The notes under the pieces are model-generated. The model worked only from the letters and a program-made list of their open reading frames with translations, searched no databases and was not told the DNA's origin. This document shows, in pieces, positions 1-10,934 of a stretch of 64,000 bases of DNA. Within the stretch, counting starts at the first letter, position 1; the number at the start of each line of letters is the position of its first letter. The translations under genes and the position numbers were made by a program. Source of the stretch: Acholoe squamosa (lineage: Eukaryota > Annelida > Polychaeta > Phyllodocida > Polynoidae); the NCBI GenBank assembly GCA_949317995.1, contig OX439039.1:15863282-15927281 (forward strand), written 5' to 3'.

Positions 1-54
1 ATCAGGCATCAAAATATCAGAATCTAATGTAGGACCTTGCCTAAGTGAAATTTC

Positions 55-1083
55 CTAGTCTTTTTTGTTCTTTTGACACTTGTCTTTGCCATGGTTTGAC
101 ATGTTACAAACCTCACAAATGTGACGATACCTGCAAGGGTCTTCCCTGCAACCTTCAGCCCTGTTGAAAGCATAACAGGTTCGATTTGATTGTTTGGAAT
201 CCTACGACTTAGGTTTAGCCCCACCCGCTTTCTGAGCTTGCACCGTTCCGTCATAAGACAGGTGCCTAAGAATATCCTCACTTTTAACATCGCCAAACGA
301 TTCACTACCTTCAACATTAGCTCTGTTTTTTACCGATGCATCGTAAGCTACCAGAGCTTTCAAAGTATATATTCTGGTAGAGGATTTTTCCACTAGAACT
401 TCGATATGCTTAACCACCTCGAACACATCCTCACCCTCCTCTATCAACTGTTTTACCGTCCTGATGTTAACGAGCAGCAGTTTCTCGATACTATCCACTT
501 TCTCACCCTTCTTCAAGAAATTTCTTTGATCAAACATACCTCTAGACTTTGTAGCATGTCGACGATTGTTCCATGAGGCATTAGTCCCAATAGAATCCGA
601 TGAATCCGTCGAAATACTACGGTCTGAAGACGATCTACTCGAAGATCCAAGATGGCGACGTCCTTTCCTGTCGCCGTGGAGACCCCGGTAGTCAGGCGAG
701 CGCTGCCGGCCACACCCCCGTTGCCTGGTTACCATGTTGTCTATGGAATGTTTATCAACACCACCACGTGTACGACCCGTCTCCATCTCGCCAGTCGCTG
801 CCGAAGCACATGTCCGTTTAACCGCCTGGTTCTCCAATAAGGACCGGATATTTTCAAGTTGCTGCTCCATACGAGTAGTCCGTTCCTCCAGCTCCCCGAT
901 ATACGTCTGGTCAACAGGCAAATCCAAAGAAACCCCAGTAGCAGTTGGGGAAGATGATCCCTGACCACCCCCATTGGAGTCTGCACCGTTCGAAATCCTA
1001 GAGTTGGCTATATTTCTTGGTTTTTTAGGCGACTTCTTGGTCTTGGACCTTTGTGTGCCGCTAGTTGTTCCTTTCCTACCCAT
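55..1083 (-). pseudogene. DIRS-like element D1: gag, one internal stop
   Basis: Gag-like protein of a tyrosine-recombinase retrotransposon, read leftward from ATG at 1083. The N-terminus is basic and Lys/Ser/Thr rich, and a Ser/Arg-rich middle follows. The frame is open to an in-frame TAG at 202-204 and then continues in the same frame to a TAG at 55-57. The readthrough part carries a CCCH-type cluster (C-x8-C-x5-C-x3-H) and then a CCHC knuckle (C-x2-C-x4-H-x4-C). The same pair of zinc motifs occurs in D3 (34.2-34.4 kb) and, more diverged, in D2 (about 11.0-11.1 kb), which identifies the family. Reverse transcriptase and recombinase would lie to the left, outside the window. The single stop suggests a fairly young copy; readthrough is possible but unproven. 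Confidence 0.75.
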
Positions 1084-1164
1084 AATGATAGGTTTGATAC
1101 CGTATTAATTTGGAAAAAACGGATAAAACCGTTAAAATTTCCAGCACCACCCAGCGTGGTGTGT

Positions 1165-1235
1165 GCCGCTCGAGAGATGTCCGCCAACTGACGGTTAATT
1201 TGGATCCCGAAGCTTATATAGGCGCTATTTATTTA
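1165..1235 (-). repeat. DIRS-like D1 5' terminal inverted repeat segment
   Basis: The stretch around 1188-1206 (GCCAACTGACGGTTAATTT) is the reverse complement of the sequence at the recombinase-side end of D3 (about 30,930-30,965), and a nearby TTATATA is shared as well. In element orientation D1's 5' end and D3's 3' end are therefore inverted to each other, the arrangement known for DIRS-type elements. Exact boundaries are not clear; AT repeats start just outside. Confidence 0.5.
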
Positions 1236-1333
1236 CCATGACGTCATACATATAAATGAGCGCCCTGGAGGAAAAAGTAGTTCCAACCGCTGTACATATT
1301 AATTATATATATATACACGGGTGTATATAGTCC

Positions 1334-1335
<2 letters not shown>

Positions 1336-1370
<35 letters not shown>
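1336..1370. repeat. (AT)n microsatellite
   Basis: Almost pure AT dinucleotide run. It abuts the MITE that starts at 1371, and more AT repeat follows that MITE from 1542. Confidence 0.9.
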
Positions 1371-1541
1371 CAGGGGTAGACACTAATGTTTTGAGCCATG
1401 GCCCAGCCGGGCCCGCACCTTCAGAAATCTACGGGTCCACATCTAAATCTGTGGGCCCAGAATATGTTTTGAGCTAACTATGGGCCCGGACCGAGAATTA
1501 GGGGCCATTGGCTCCCGGGCCAGCGTTAGTGTCTACCCTTG
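1371..1541. mobile_element. hAT-type MITE, 171 bp
   Basis: Starts CAGGGGTAGACACTAATG and ends with its near reverse complement (right end read inward CAAGGGTAGACACTAACG). The CAGGG-type ends fit non-autonomous hAT elements. The 8 bp on each side are similar AT-rich sequence (ATAATATA and TTTATATA), compatible with a decayed 8-bp target duplication, although the AT-rich target makes this weak. The interior is GC-rich with repeated GGGCCC blocks and has no coding capacity. Confidence 0.75.
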
Positions 1542-2269
1542 TTTATATATATATACAAATTTTACAAGATGAAGCATGAGTGACACATTTTTCTAATTGA
1601 CCATCCATCCCTTTACAAAATAGCACAGCTCTTTTTATTATATTCAATCAAGACCCACCCTAGGGGGGTAACCTTAAGGTCGAAAATCATAGAAGGTTTG
1701 CATATGACGAATTTGGAGGTATTCCAGCCCCTACTCTTCAAATTTTAGTTTCCCCCTCTATTTCTTTGGCTCAAATTGTCAGGCTGGATGAGATCTTCCT
1801 GTTACATATGGGTTTTGATGGTCCCATATGCATATTTTGGGCTCCAGGGGGGTAAAATGTGCCCAAAATGACCAAAATTGTCTGAGCGAAATGATGTCTG
1901 GGAGAATGACATTTGAGTTACAAGCCATGTTGAGGGTTTAATTTCCTACAGAAACAATCTTCATACCTCCATGCAAATCTCAGGTCCAGACTATTTTGAC
2001 CTGTAGATTAAGAAAATCACATTATCATCTATGTCAGATGTGTCCTAGCTATTGTAAAAGAAGCATACTTATCAGAATTCTTTTTCTGGGCACATGTCTG
2101 GGCGAATGACATGTAAGGCCCCATATGCACACTTTCTATGATTTGTGACCTTAAGAGAAGTTTGTTTGACGTACTTCATGAATTATCCAAACCAGGAAGT
2201 GGTTTTCAATGCACATCAAATTTACTCACGCTTCACGGAATTCACTCACACAGTCTTTAACAGTTCAGT

Positions 2270-2830
2270 AAAAGATGGGCCTTATGCATGTATAAATGAC
2301 TCTAGATAGGCAGTACAACCTCTTTGTTTGTTATCTGAATGTTCATATTGGTATATGACATTGTATAATGAGCTGTGGCCATTCTCGTAACGGTTGATAA
2401 AACATGAAGCGTGAGTGAAGCGTGTAGGGTTTTTGGACGGTTAAAGGTAAAGTGTTATGAGGTCAACCTATCATATTGTCTGGTGTTTTTATCATTTCTA
2501 TTTCACTAGAGATGTTATTGAACAAGATTATTCTTTTTTACATTAAAATATATCTCTGTACAACATGGCATGCACACATTTCTAAGAAGTGATAGAAGTG
2601 TAGAAGTTTCAAATTTTTTTTTTTCAAAGTATTAGTAGTCAGTCATGATTGGCTTTATGTGTATATAACCTCTTAATTCATCTTTTATGCAACCCCAATT
2701 GGTATATGATCATGTAAAGCTGAGCTATGGCCCTTCTCGTAAAGATTGATGAAATGTGAAGCGTGGGTGCTGGTTAAAGTTCCAGGAGATCAATCTATCA
2801 TCTTGTATGGTGTTTGTATCATTTCTATCC
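2270..2830. repeat. Diverged direct duplication, about 0.2 kb units
   Basis: Positions about 2270-2515 and 2640-2830 align in the same order: a TATATAAC/CCTCTT block, then TTGGTATATGA, then GAGCT-TGGCC-TTCTCGTAA, a TGAAGCGTG block, and ATCATTTCTAT near the end. Each holds a stretch resembling AAACATGAAGCGTGAGTG, which recurs near 1567. No coding potential was seen. Confidence 0.6.
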
Positions 2831-2834
2831 CACA

Positions 2835-5800
2835 ATAGACATGTCTGAGTTATCAAAAAAAGTGGAACGATGAACTGGTATGATTGAGCAAGGGTTGAGT
2901 CCCGAGCTGTGCCCGTGGCTTTAGATAGGCCCCTGAATCCTGTAACTGGCTTCAGCATGGCAACAGTGGAGTTTCAGGATTTAATGTAAGCTCTTATAAG
3001 ATGGTACTTTAGATGGCTTGAGGGAATGAGGTTGTTGCTTGATGTATTTTAGGATTGAGGTCACATGTAGTATAGTGTTAGGAATCAAAGTGTTCTGCAT
3101 CTGTAGGTAGGATGGTGGAACTGCTAAACTAGCACCCTGACAAATCCTCCATATTTTTGTTCTGAAAACTTTCATCACCTTGTGAAAATGTGGTCACTTT
3201 TACTTAATACCTACCGGCATTCTTGAGCCCAAGTTGTGAAACTCTCTGTATAGTCCTGAACCAGTAGGATTAGTGGTGTTTATTATTCATTGACCCCCAT
3301 GTATGGATTTCGCATACATTGCCCCTCCTCATGTTGACCCAGCCTAATCCCAAAGCTATGAGGACCAGCTGAGACTGTCGTCTAATGCCAACCCACGCAT
3401 CAACATTCCCCAACCTCAACCCCTCTACCCATCACTCTCCTAATAGCCTGCTCAATAGCTTATTTATGAAGGAAACATCATGGCTCAAGGTTTATGGTCT
3501 TGCAATGACATGCGCTTAAATAGGAAATTCGTTATCTGTTATTAGAGGATTGAATCTTCCCAGTATCGGTGTTTGTTGCATGTGCATTGGATCATAGTTA
3601 TGCACAGAGTCTCTGCATTAGATACATACATGGTTCTATACGAGCTAATGTCTCCCTGACCCAACCTGAACATTAAACCAGTCACTTCGCATTGTAACAG
3701 ACTGTGCAAGTAGTATGTTGAGTTAGAGCCTTTTCACAGTCACCTCTGCCCTGTTGAAGTTCATCACTCGCCTCTTAATTGTTCTCTGACAATGGTCCAG
3801 TTTTGTGAAGAATGAATGTTAGTTAGAATAGCACACTGCATTTTGATGACAATAGCACAGGGATCTCACGATATACGAGCAATATTCACATACCAGATGC
3901 AATCTTTACACCCTTGCCTGGCACCGCCAATATCGGTATACTGCATAGTGAGTGACAGTAAGCAGAGAGGATAAATGGGGAATACCAGGAGATGTGTAGC
4001 CCTTTATCGCATTGTGGCAAATTAAATTGCGAGATTTGGTTCTGCTGTTTGATATTCAGTGGCTCAGGCTGTTCATTTACAAGGATTATCTTGCATAGTG
4101 AGACAGGCTATGAAATTAGTTATTAACTATTTTATTAACAAGCTCCAGCTGTGGGCCAAATCATAATGTTGCCATTTACATGTAGCAATGGCTCATTATA
4201 CACCAACTATCCCACTGTAAATTGTGTGGACACTGTTCTCACCACCTGCTTGTAAAGGTAGGGCTATACTGCATTGATCTATAAACCTACCCAGGGACGT
4301 GCACAGAGCCCAGAAAGACTTTATATAAAGGGGGTGGTTCAGATGGGAGTTGAAGGCAATGTTGGTCCTGTCAATAATGTGGTTTGTCCCTTTGACATCA
4401 GGGGATTCACACTAGCTGGGAACAGTGGTTAGCACTGAAAGTACAGCATAACTGATATTTTTTGCAGACTATGTATCGTCCTTTGTTGACATGATGTTTT
4501 ATTGAGACCAGGCATGTTGATACACAACAAATCTAGATTCCTGCATGGCCCTGACCAAAGATTGAAGTTAGAATGCAGCACATATAGGAGCAGGGTAGAA
4601 TTTAGAAGTTTCTACCTTACTAACCTACGTACCTTGCACATAGACCTAGAGCTACACAAAACTTCCTGTCTCTACAATATTGACATGTTATTTATCCCTG
4701 CTTGCCCAGCAATAGCTTTGTGAAGAAGACAGAGGCGCACATTGGAGGATGCCCCAGCACAATGGTATTTGAGTACTGTGATTAGCAGTGTTATAATGTG
4801 TGGCCATTAGACTGTTAGCCTTCATGAAAATCATAATGAAATGAAGGAAGGGGAAGTTGACACATGATAAAATGATGTGATAAAATGAACACAATGCCAC
4901 CATACATACTATTGGTATTACATTGCTGTCACACTGTCAACATGATTTTGTAAGGATGCTATCTTGTTGGAATAACTTCTCATAGATCTTCGTCTGCTAT
5001 CATAATTGTCAGGTATAGAAATAACATATTTCTGCTTGAACCTTTAAATGTCTTAGCTGTATGAAAAATTGCTACTCACAAATTTGTGTACTTCAGCTTG
5101 GGACAATAAACGTGAGGACTGTCCATTGAATGCGGATACTTGGAGTACTAATGTCATGCTTTGCAATACTAAGAATATGTAAAGTCTAACTGCACTTTAA
5201 CAATTATATGTCTTCCTGTTTTGGAATATTGCCAAGGCATTGAAAAGAACTCAATGGCTGGCCACTGAGCTTAACATAGGCCAATGAATTCAGGAATTAA
5301 TGGAAGCCAGTATCAGCTAGTGCTTAATGAGGCTTTGGGGTCATGTCAGTGAGGTATTTCCTTCAAGTATTGGATCTAGGTTTTTCAGTATCCTTACAAA
5401 GGTAGCATCTCTGGTCATCAGTTCGTTTCCCATTGATGCAGAAGTAAGTCAAAAGCTCTGATATAAATAGAAAAGTAGTTACAGTGCCTGCCAGAAATGC
5501 TTCAAATTGCACATCAAGCAATCCATTGTTGAATATGGGACACCCATAACTTGTCTTTTATGTATGTAGAAACATAAAGGATTTTATACTATGGCAATAT
5601 CTAATAATTGAATGTGTTGAGCATTAGCTAAATAAAAAAAAAAAGAAACAGAAAAAAATTAGTGTATTTTCATAAAGCAAATGTCCTGATACCTATTTCA
5701 AACGGCATGTGAGAAGTGCTGAGACTTACTCAATGCTCATAGCCTGCATCCCTGAAAATTAACAGTGGTCAACATTTAGTCCAGCAGCCAACATGTAGTT

Positions 5801-6795
5801 AATGGCTCGTGCTCGTTTTGAACAAACATTATCCTCTGATGTCCAGATGAGTCAGCATGATCCACCCATGTAAAGCTAATCTACATTTACAGGCAAACGG
5901 AAGTTATATGCAGTCCCAATGAACAAGCCAATGAACAAGACTTTGAGAAGTCTAGGTTTGACCTTTTTACCACGGATCAGATTACCTTTTAAAATTCTTC
6001 CTTTTAAACACACCTTCAGGCCTATGACAGTATGATATCTGTGAGCATATATATTTGTGCCACCCACACATGTCTATTAGTTTATGAATTGTTTATAAAG
6101 TTATCATTCCAAATATCAGCATCATTTACACTGTATTCAGCTGTTATTGGAGATGGCAAAGGGCTCCAATTATTGACACCATCCCAAATATATTGCCCGG
6201 CTCACTTATCCACTCAGGCAATCATTCTGAGTAGGACCGAAGAAGCAATGAACAGGTCATCTATCCCTCATTCCGAGTTAGACAGGGAGAAGGGTGATTC
6301 GACATTCTCCAGATATTGCAAAATTGCATTTCCATGAATACACCACTTATACCAATAGCACCCTATATCCAGGTGTTATAGATTAGAGTCGTGCTATAGT
6401 ACATCACATAGATGAGACTCAAAAGTTAGATAGCAGGACCATTCCCTCCAACAAGAATATTTGTGTTGAAAGCAGATTTAGAAGACCCTATAACATAAGG
6501 TATCTCATGAGTGCCAAAATGAGTTAGAACGTAGCAGGGAATTCTTTGAAACATAAATAATTGTGCTTTTGGAAACTGTTCATGTGTTGAATGTGAATAA
6601 TTGATAGTCTCTAATTGATATATTAGTTGCAAATTAGATCAATAAGATAAAATGTCACACAGACAATTCCAAAGTAATATTCCCTGTATAAAGGGAAACG
6701 GTAAGTGTTGGAATGAGGATGAAACAGTGGACCAGTAGGGGAATATCATTGGTAGCAGGCTATGTGTACACACTGAATTATAGAGGTACTGCTAA
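2835..6795. other. No recognisable gene
   Basis: About 4 kb of AT-rich sequence with only short shadow frames on both strands. No convincing exon, RNA gene or terminal-repeat element was recognised. It most likely represents intronic or intergenic DNA. Confidence 0.5.
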
Positions 6796-6799
6796 TTTT

Positions 6800-7975
6800 A
6801 ATGTTGAAAGTATATAAAGGGAATAATGCTCTTGGCAGGAGTCATATATATCAGGAACATTATATACATAACAGCCTTCCACTCATTAGCTCAGGTACAA
6901 CCCCATCAGTCAGACACTAACTTGGCATAGCACCAGGAGACACAATAATACACAGCAAACTAAACCACTCACTTACCAAACAGCAAATCACCAGTCGATA
7001 GAAACCACTGAGATGATTAGCTTTGCTATGTCAACAACAAGCTATAGTGGAGAAGGACAAAAGTGGTTTAAATTTAAGCTAGAGAAAGATACTGATACCT
7101 TCACCATTTTTTGTACATAATCTTGATGAATCACTGACAACTAATACTTTTGGCCAGACCCAAGATAACTAGCCCCAATGGGAATCAGTGCACATGCCTA
7201 TTGCAATTGAACTTGATCTTGGTATCATAAGGACCTTGACATTGAGCAATGAGGGGTCTAGACAGTCTTTGAAGGAGGTGTGAGCTGCTTTCCAATTTCA
7301 GGATAACCAGCAGCAGCAGGATACTAATGAACCCAAAGAAAATAAATGCAAATGAAAATGAAATGGACATTCTGCTAAATCTGTGAGGCCAACCAGTCAG
7401 TTTTTGTAAATTATTTATATGCCATTTTAGGGAGCAAATAAGTCACCATTAAGTCAGATCTTCCAGGGAATAACACCACAATTATTAATGACAGAAACAA
7501 GTGATATGAAAAAGCTTTTCTCTGTTTACTGAGTCCATGTGATTTCCATAAATGGGGACTGTAAAAGAAGATGCTTTACAGCTAATAGACTCTTATGTGC
7601 TAGTCACAGGAGTAGGTGGGTGTGGAAGGCATGGTTGGATGACTGCTACAGTGTGTGGCTCTGTGATATATGATAGTGATTCATTCGCACACTGCCTCTA
7701 CTCCATTCATCTGGTAATCTGCCATGCAGGTGTAAAGAGCTTCCCATCACTGATGTTACCTCCAAGGGATATAATAGTGATAGGAGTGCAGTGGCAAGGT
7801 GGTATAGGGGCCATTGGTATAGTTCACTAATCACACAAATGTGACCAGGGTGAGAGGTGGAATGAAAGCATGAGACTAAATGACATGGTTGGAATTGACA
7901 TTGGGAGCACCATCAAGGGCAAAAATCAAAATATTACTTAAAGTGGATGGTGGCCTTTTAAAACAGGTTTATAAC
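6800..7975. repeat. Local repeat family R, copy 1
   Basis: Blocks shared with copies 2 and 3: a CACTAACYTGGCAT block followed by TATGTCAACAACAAG (6917-7040; 13,770-13,890), GGATGACTGCTACAGT (7635; 14,640) followed by CTACTCCATTCATSTGG, then the AATAGTGAT-GGAG-GCA-GGCAAGG block (7767-7800; 15,513-15,543; 17,385-17,415) and TGGTTGGAATTGRCATTGGG (about 7885; 15,635). Gene-free apart from a possible exon at 7185-7374. The spacing between blocks differs among copies because each has taken different insertions. Confidence 0.65.
7185..7374 (-). CDS. Possible exon with a membrane helix
   Basis: A minus-strand frame preceded by a plausible acceptor (pyrimidine-rich tract, then CACAGATTTAG at 7375-7385). 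It starts near 7374 and runs to TGA at 7185. The first 27 residues are strongly hydrophobic (runs of Phe, Ile and Leu, with a Leu-Leu-Leu-Leu core), followed by a Ser-Ser-His, Leu and Arg-containing tail of about 33 residues. This size and layout would suit the second-helix, C-terminal exon of a KCNMB/TipE-like gene, and it lies downstream of and on the same strand as the first-helix exon at 22.4-23.0 kb. No motif is diagnostic and the frame is short, so this may be chance. Connecting exons were not identified. Confidence 0.22.
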
Positions 7976-8342
7976 GCAGATCTTCGCACAGGTCTACATG
8001 GCTAAGATATGTTAAACATACAGTTTTATGGACCTCCAGCATCAGTAGGTTCAGTAGCAACTCTGTAAGTTGTTTGACTAAATATTAGAAGGTTCTGGGA
8101 TCGAGCCCAGCCTTGAAGATCTGTCCAGATTTTTATTTATGGTTTATTGGTCAATAAAAGATTTTGAAAAAGTCAAAAATGTTTCTGCAATATTTTTTTC
8201 CTGAATGAGAGACAAATATTGAAAAACATTGAAAAATATACAATCCCTTTCCAAACAAATGTCTATGTTTGAAAAGGGCTTTCCAAGGAACCACCGGCAA
8301 GGAACCACCTGACTCAGGTGGGTGAAGGGTCCATCGGGTGAG

Positions 8343-8395
8343 GAAATATACCCTAAATATCCACAGTTCCTTCGCATATATAAGAGTCATATTTC
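8343..8395. repeat. D2 terminal direct repeat, 3' side
   Basis: Shares TATCCACAGTTCCTTCGCAT, then ATATA-AGTCATAT, with 12,968-13,022 in the same orientation. It marks the recombinase-proximal end of D2. Confidence 0.7.
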
Positions 8396-8529
8396 CCTCG
8401 TTGAATGGACAACATTACAATGTATACACTTTGCCCAAAGTCACTGACAAAAGGGCGGCACACAGCACACAAAAAACGCTTTGCCCGATAAATACCTGCT
8501 CAATTCCTGAGCAACACGTAGGTCTTTCA

Positions 8530-9090
8530 CAAGTCTTGAGCGTAAGACAGATAAATCAGAACAGCCCAAGATCTCCAGTTGCCATAACTTTTAACGTCAT
8601 GAAGGTGCATTTATAAATTCAGCCAGAAACATAGCAGCACCTCGACGAACACTGTGAGTTGAGAACTCCCCTTCCAGTTTTGCAATCCGACAGGATTCCT
8701 TGAGTTTGTAGGAATAAAATTATAGCTCCATGAAAATAATTGCTCATTTGGCTTGAGTCCAGACTGAGAAATATAATCTCTCAACAGCTGTACAGGGCAG
8801 AGGCTACTGCCAGGTGATGCAATGACAGGAATAATTTGTTCATATTGACGGAATTGGAGCTGCGAATACATAAGTCAAGTTCACCATCCCAGAATTTGAC
8901 ATCACTCACCAGGAGGGAATATGGAGAATTGGTGATATGCCCAACATGCAACAAGCAGCGGAAGGAAAGAAGTAGCACAGCCCAGAATTTCCTGTCTTTA
9001 GATTTTGATAAGTCTAGGACATCTTTAATACATAATATGTCAGTGGCTGTCAGAGGCTCAGCTGTTGATGTCAATAGTGTAGCCACAAAT
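8530..9090 (-). pseudogene. D2 tyrosine recombinase, frameshifted
   Basis: C-terminal catalytic part of a tyrosine recombinase in two or three frames. The first segment (9086-8781) ends with a catalytic-domain start that includes the R-x3-H-x-G region (RCLLHVGHI). The next (8871-8611) includes a basic-acidic strand and the LCPVQLLRDYI block typical of this family. After a shift, about 8663-8625 encodes THSVRRGAA, the H-x-x-R box. A TGNW-type segment with a candidate tyrosine (LIYLSY) follows near 8560-8530, beyond a further stop. In an active copy the enzyme would insert the circular cDNA by site-specific recombination. The shifts make it non-functional. Confidence 0.75.
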
Positions 9091-9134
9091 AATTACATGA
9101 TCAGCATTATTAAGACGAGAGAGAGCGTCAGCTA

Positions 9135-10400
9135 ATATGTTATCTTCAGAAGTGATCCTAAGGGTTCTCAGATGAATGTTGTAGAGAGCACACCACCAGA
9201 ACCATTCTCGTAGAGAAGGCATAGCATTGGGCTGGTATTTCTGCCAGAATTGATCATGCCTTGAACCTGTGTGTTATGCATATACACAGCTACAAAGCCA
9301 TTCTTCCACTTGCTACCCCAGTGGTGTACTGATACTACGACAGGCCATATTTCTTCAATGTTAATATGATCACAGTATGACTCATTCTGCAGAGGGTTTT
9401 CTTAATGGCCACAACACTTGTAATTTTTATACCAACAATCATAGAAAAAGTCATCTTCAATATGGCCGCCAAATATGTATTTTGAGGAATCTGTATACAC
9501 AGTATGAGAAGGGGTATCGGTCTTTATCATACGGGCCTTGCCGTCGAACCAAGTAACAACTTGATACCACCACTCTAGATCCAATAACAGACTCTCAGAC
9601 AGATTAAAGCAGTGGATGCCGGGCGGAATGTCTCGAAGCTTGTTGTACACATGACGGGAGAAGGTGCACCCGCCCTTAACGACTGTCGAGCAATGGCCTA
9701 GGAGACCAGCTAATTTTACCAAGCGTTTTTTAGTGCCAGATTTCCGGCCCCTAAAGTAATAAACTTCCGATTTTACTGGATCAAGTTTATCTTTATCGAT
9801 TGACAAGGTTAAGTTCACTGAGTCAATGACAATCCCTAGGAACTTAGTCACTTATGACAGGGTAACCAACTTGTTCATTTTCACTTTGAACCCCAGGCCA
9901 TTCAACATTGCACATAACTGGCTTTGAGCATCCTGGCAAGACGATTCCGAATCACCCATGAAGAGGTAATCATCCAAGTAGTTGGTACAATGTGGGTACT
10001 TGCCACCAGCGCCCAGTCATGATGGGCAGGCAGGACATTAATAGAAGGGTATGCATTGGCAATGTCAGTCACTGCGCAAAAATCAAATTGATTAAAGTCC
10101 GACATAACATCATCTACAGAGTGATAATGAAATTTTTCAGATGAATCTTCCATGTAACAGTTGATATTGATATGCTCAGGCATAGAACAGTCAGTGATAG
10201 GGCATAAGGTGCAGTCGGGTTTTAATACGCCACCCATAGCATGAACACATCTTGATTCCACTTTCGTGACTTTAGCTTCTGAGAGTTCACTAATTATTTG
10301 TTCAGTCATTTCTGAGCAAAAGGCACTGCTTGTTAAAGAAGCATAATTCCAACAACTGTACATAGATTGGCAGTCATGATCAACAATCCTAAACCCTCTG
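9135..10400 (-). pseudogene. D2 reverse transcriptase and RNase H, frameshifted
   Basis: Read leftward. 10,363-9902 carries a block shared with D3 (C-hydrophobic-H-x-x-G-G-V followed by PITD) and a motif with the catalytic aspartate (FCAVTDIANAYPSINV). After a frame change, 9990-9960 encodes NYLDDYLF, the YxDD polymerase box. 9851-9402 gives the thumb/connection part (FLGIVID, a K-LAGLLGH segment) and the RNase H start YTDSS. RNase H continues in another frame to a C-terminal SEDNILADALSRL block near 9150-9100. Several stops and shifts show that the enzyme is dead. The domain order matches DIRS/Ngaro pol. Confidence 0.8.
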
Positions 10401-10439
10401 TATATAGCAGTTAAGACATACCAGTGACTGTCAGTTGCT

Positions 10440-10934
10440 AGATCTCAAAATTCCAGTAATTTACATGCAAACGCGCAAGGTTCAACTTGTGTAACGACAG
10501 ATTCCAACATATAAATACAGTGACAGATTTTTTAACTACACTCCTTAAACACAGGTACGACAATGCCAGGGGCTACATCTACACAGCAAATAGGAACATC
10601 AACATTAAATCTACTTGAGAATTTGATTACAGTTTCCCTATCTGTGCTGAGTCTGACAGAATTTGATAAAATTTCTCATTTGTCGTCACCACGGGTCCAG
10701 AGTCACCTCCACCTGAGCAACTCCGTCAGTGCACGGGTCGACAGTAACAGGGGTGATACCTTAACTACATAGGTTATCAAAATTACCAAATAATTCACTA
10801 CATGAACCTACAGAATTCCAGCCATAATTGACACAATCATTATTGTCACAATTGGATTCAGACTCCATAACAACACTGTAGTCAATACAAGTAGCTTGAA
10901 TCAGACACAAGAACACATTCCCCCGGTAATTCAT
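10440..10934 (-). other. D2 spacer between gag and polymerase
   Basis: Degenerate sequence inside D2 with no domain that I recognise. In plus orientation there is a short open frame at 10,563-10,772, which I regard as a shadow. Confidence 0.4.

Noticed and set aside
6426-6632. Minus-strand frame containing QRIPCYVLTHFG, vaguely like the cysteine region before the second helix of KCNMB/TipE proteins
   Set aside because: It lies beyond the candidate helix exon in gene order, no helix follows it, and one short motif is not enough.
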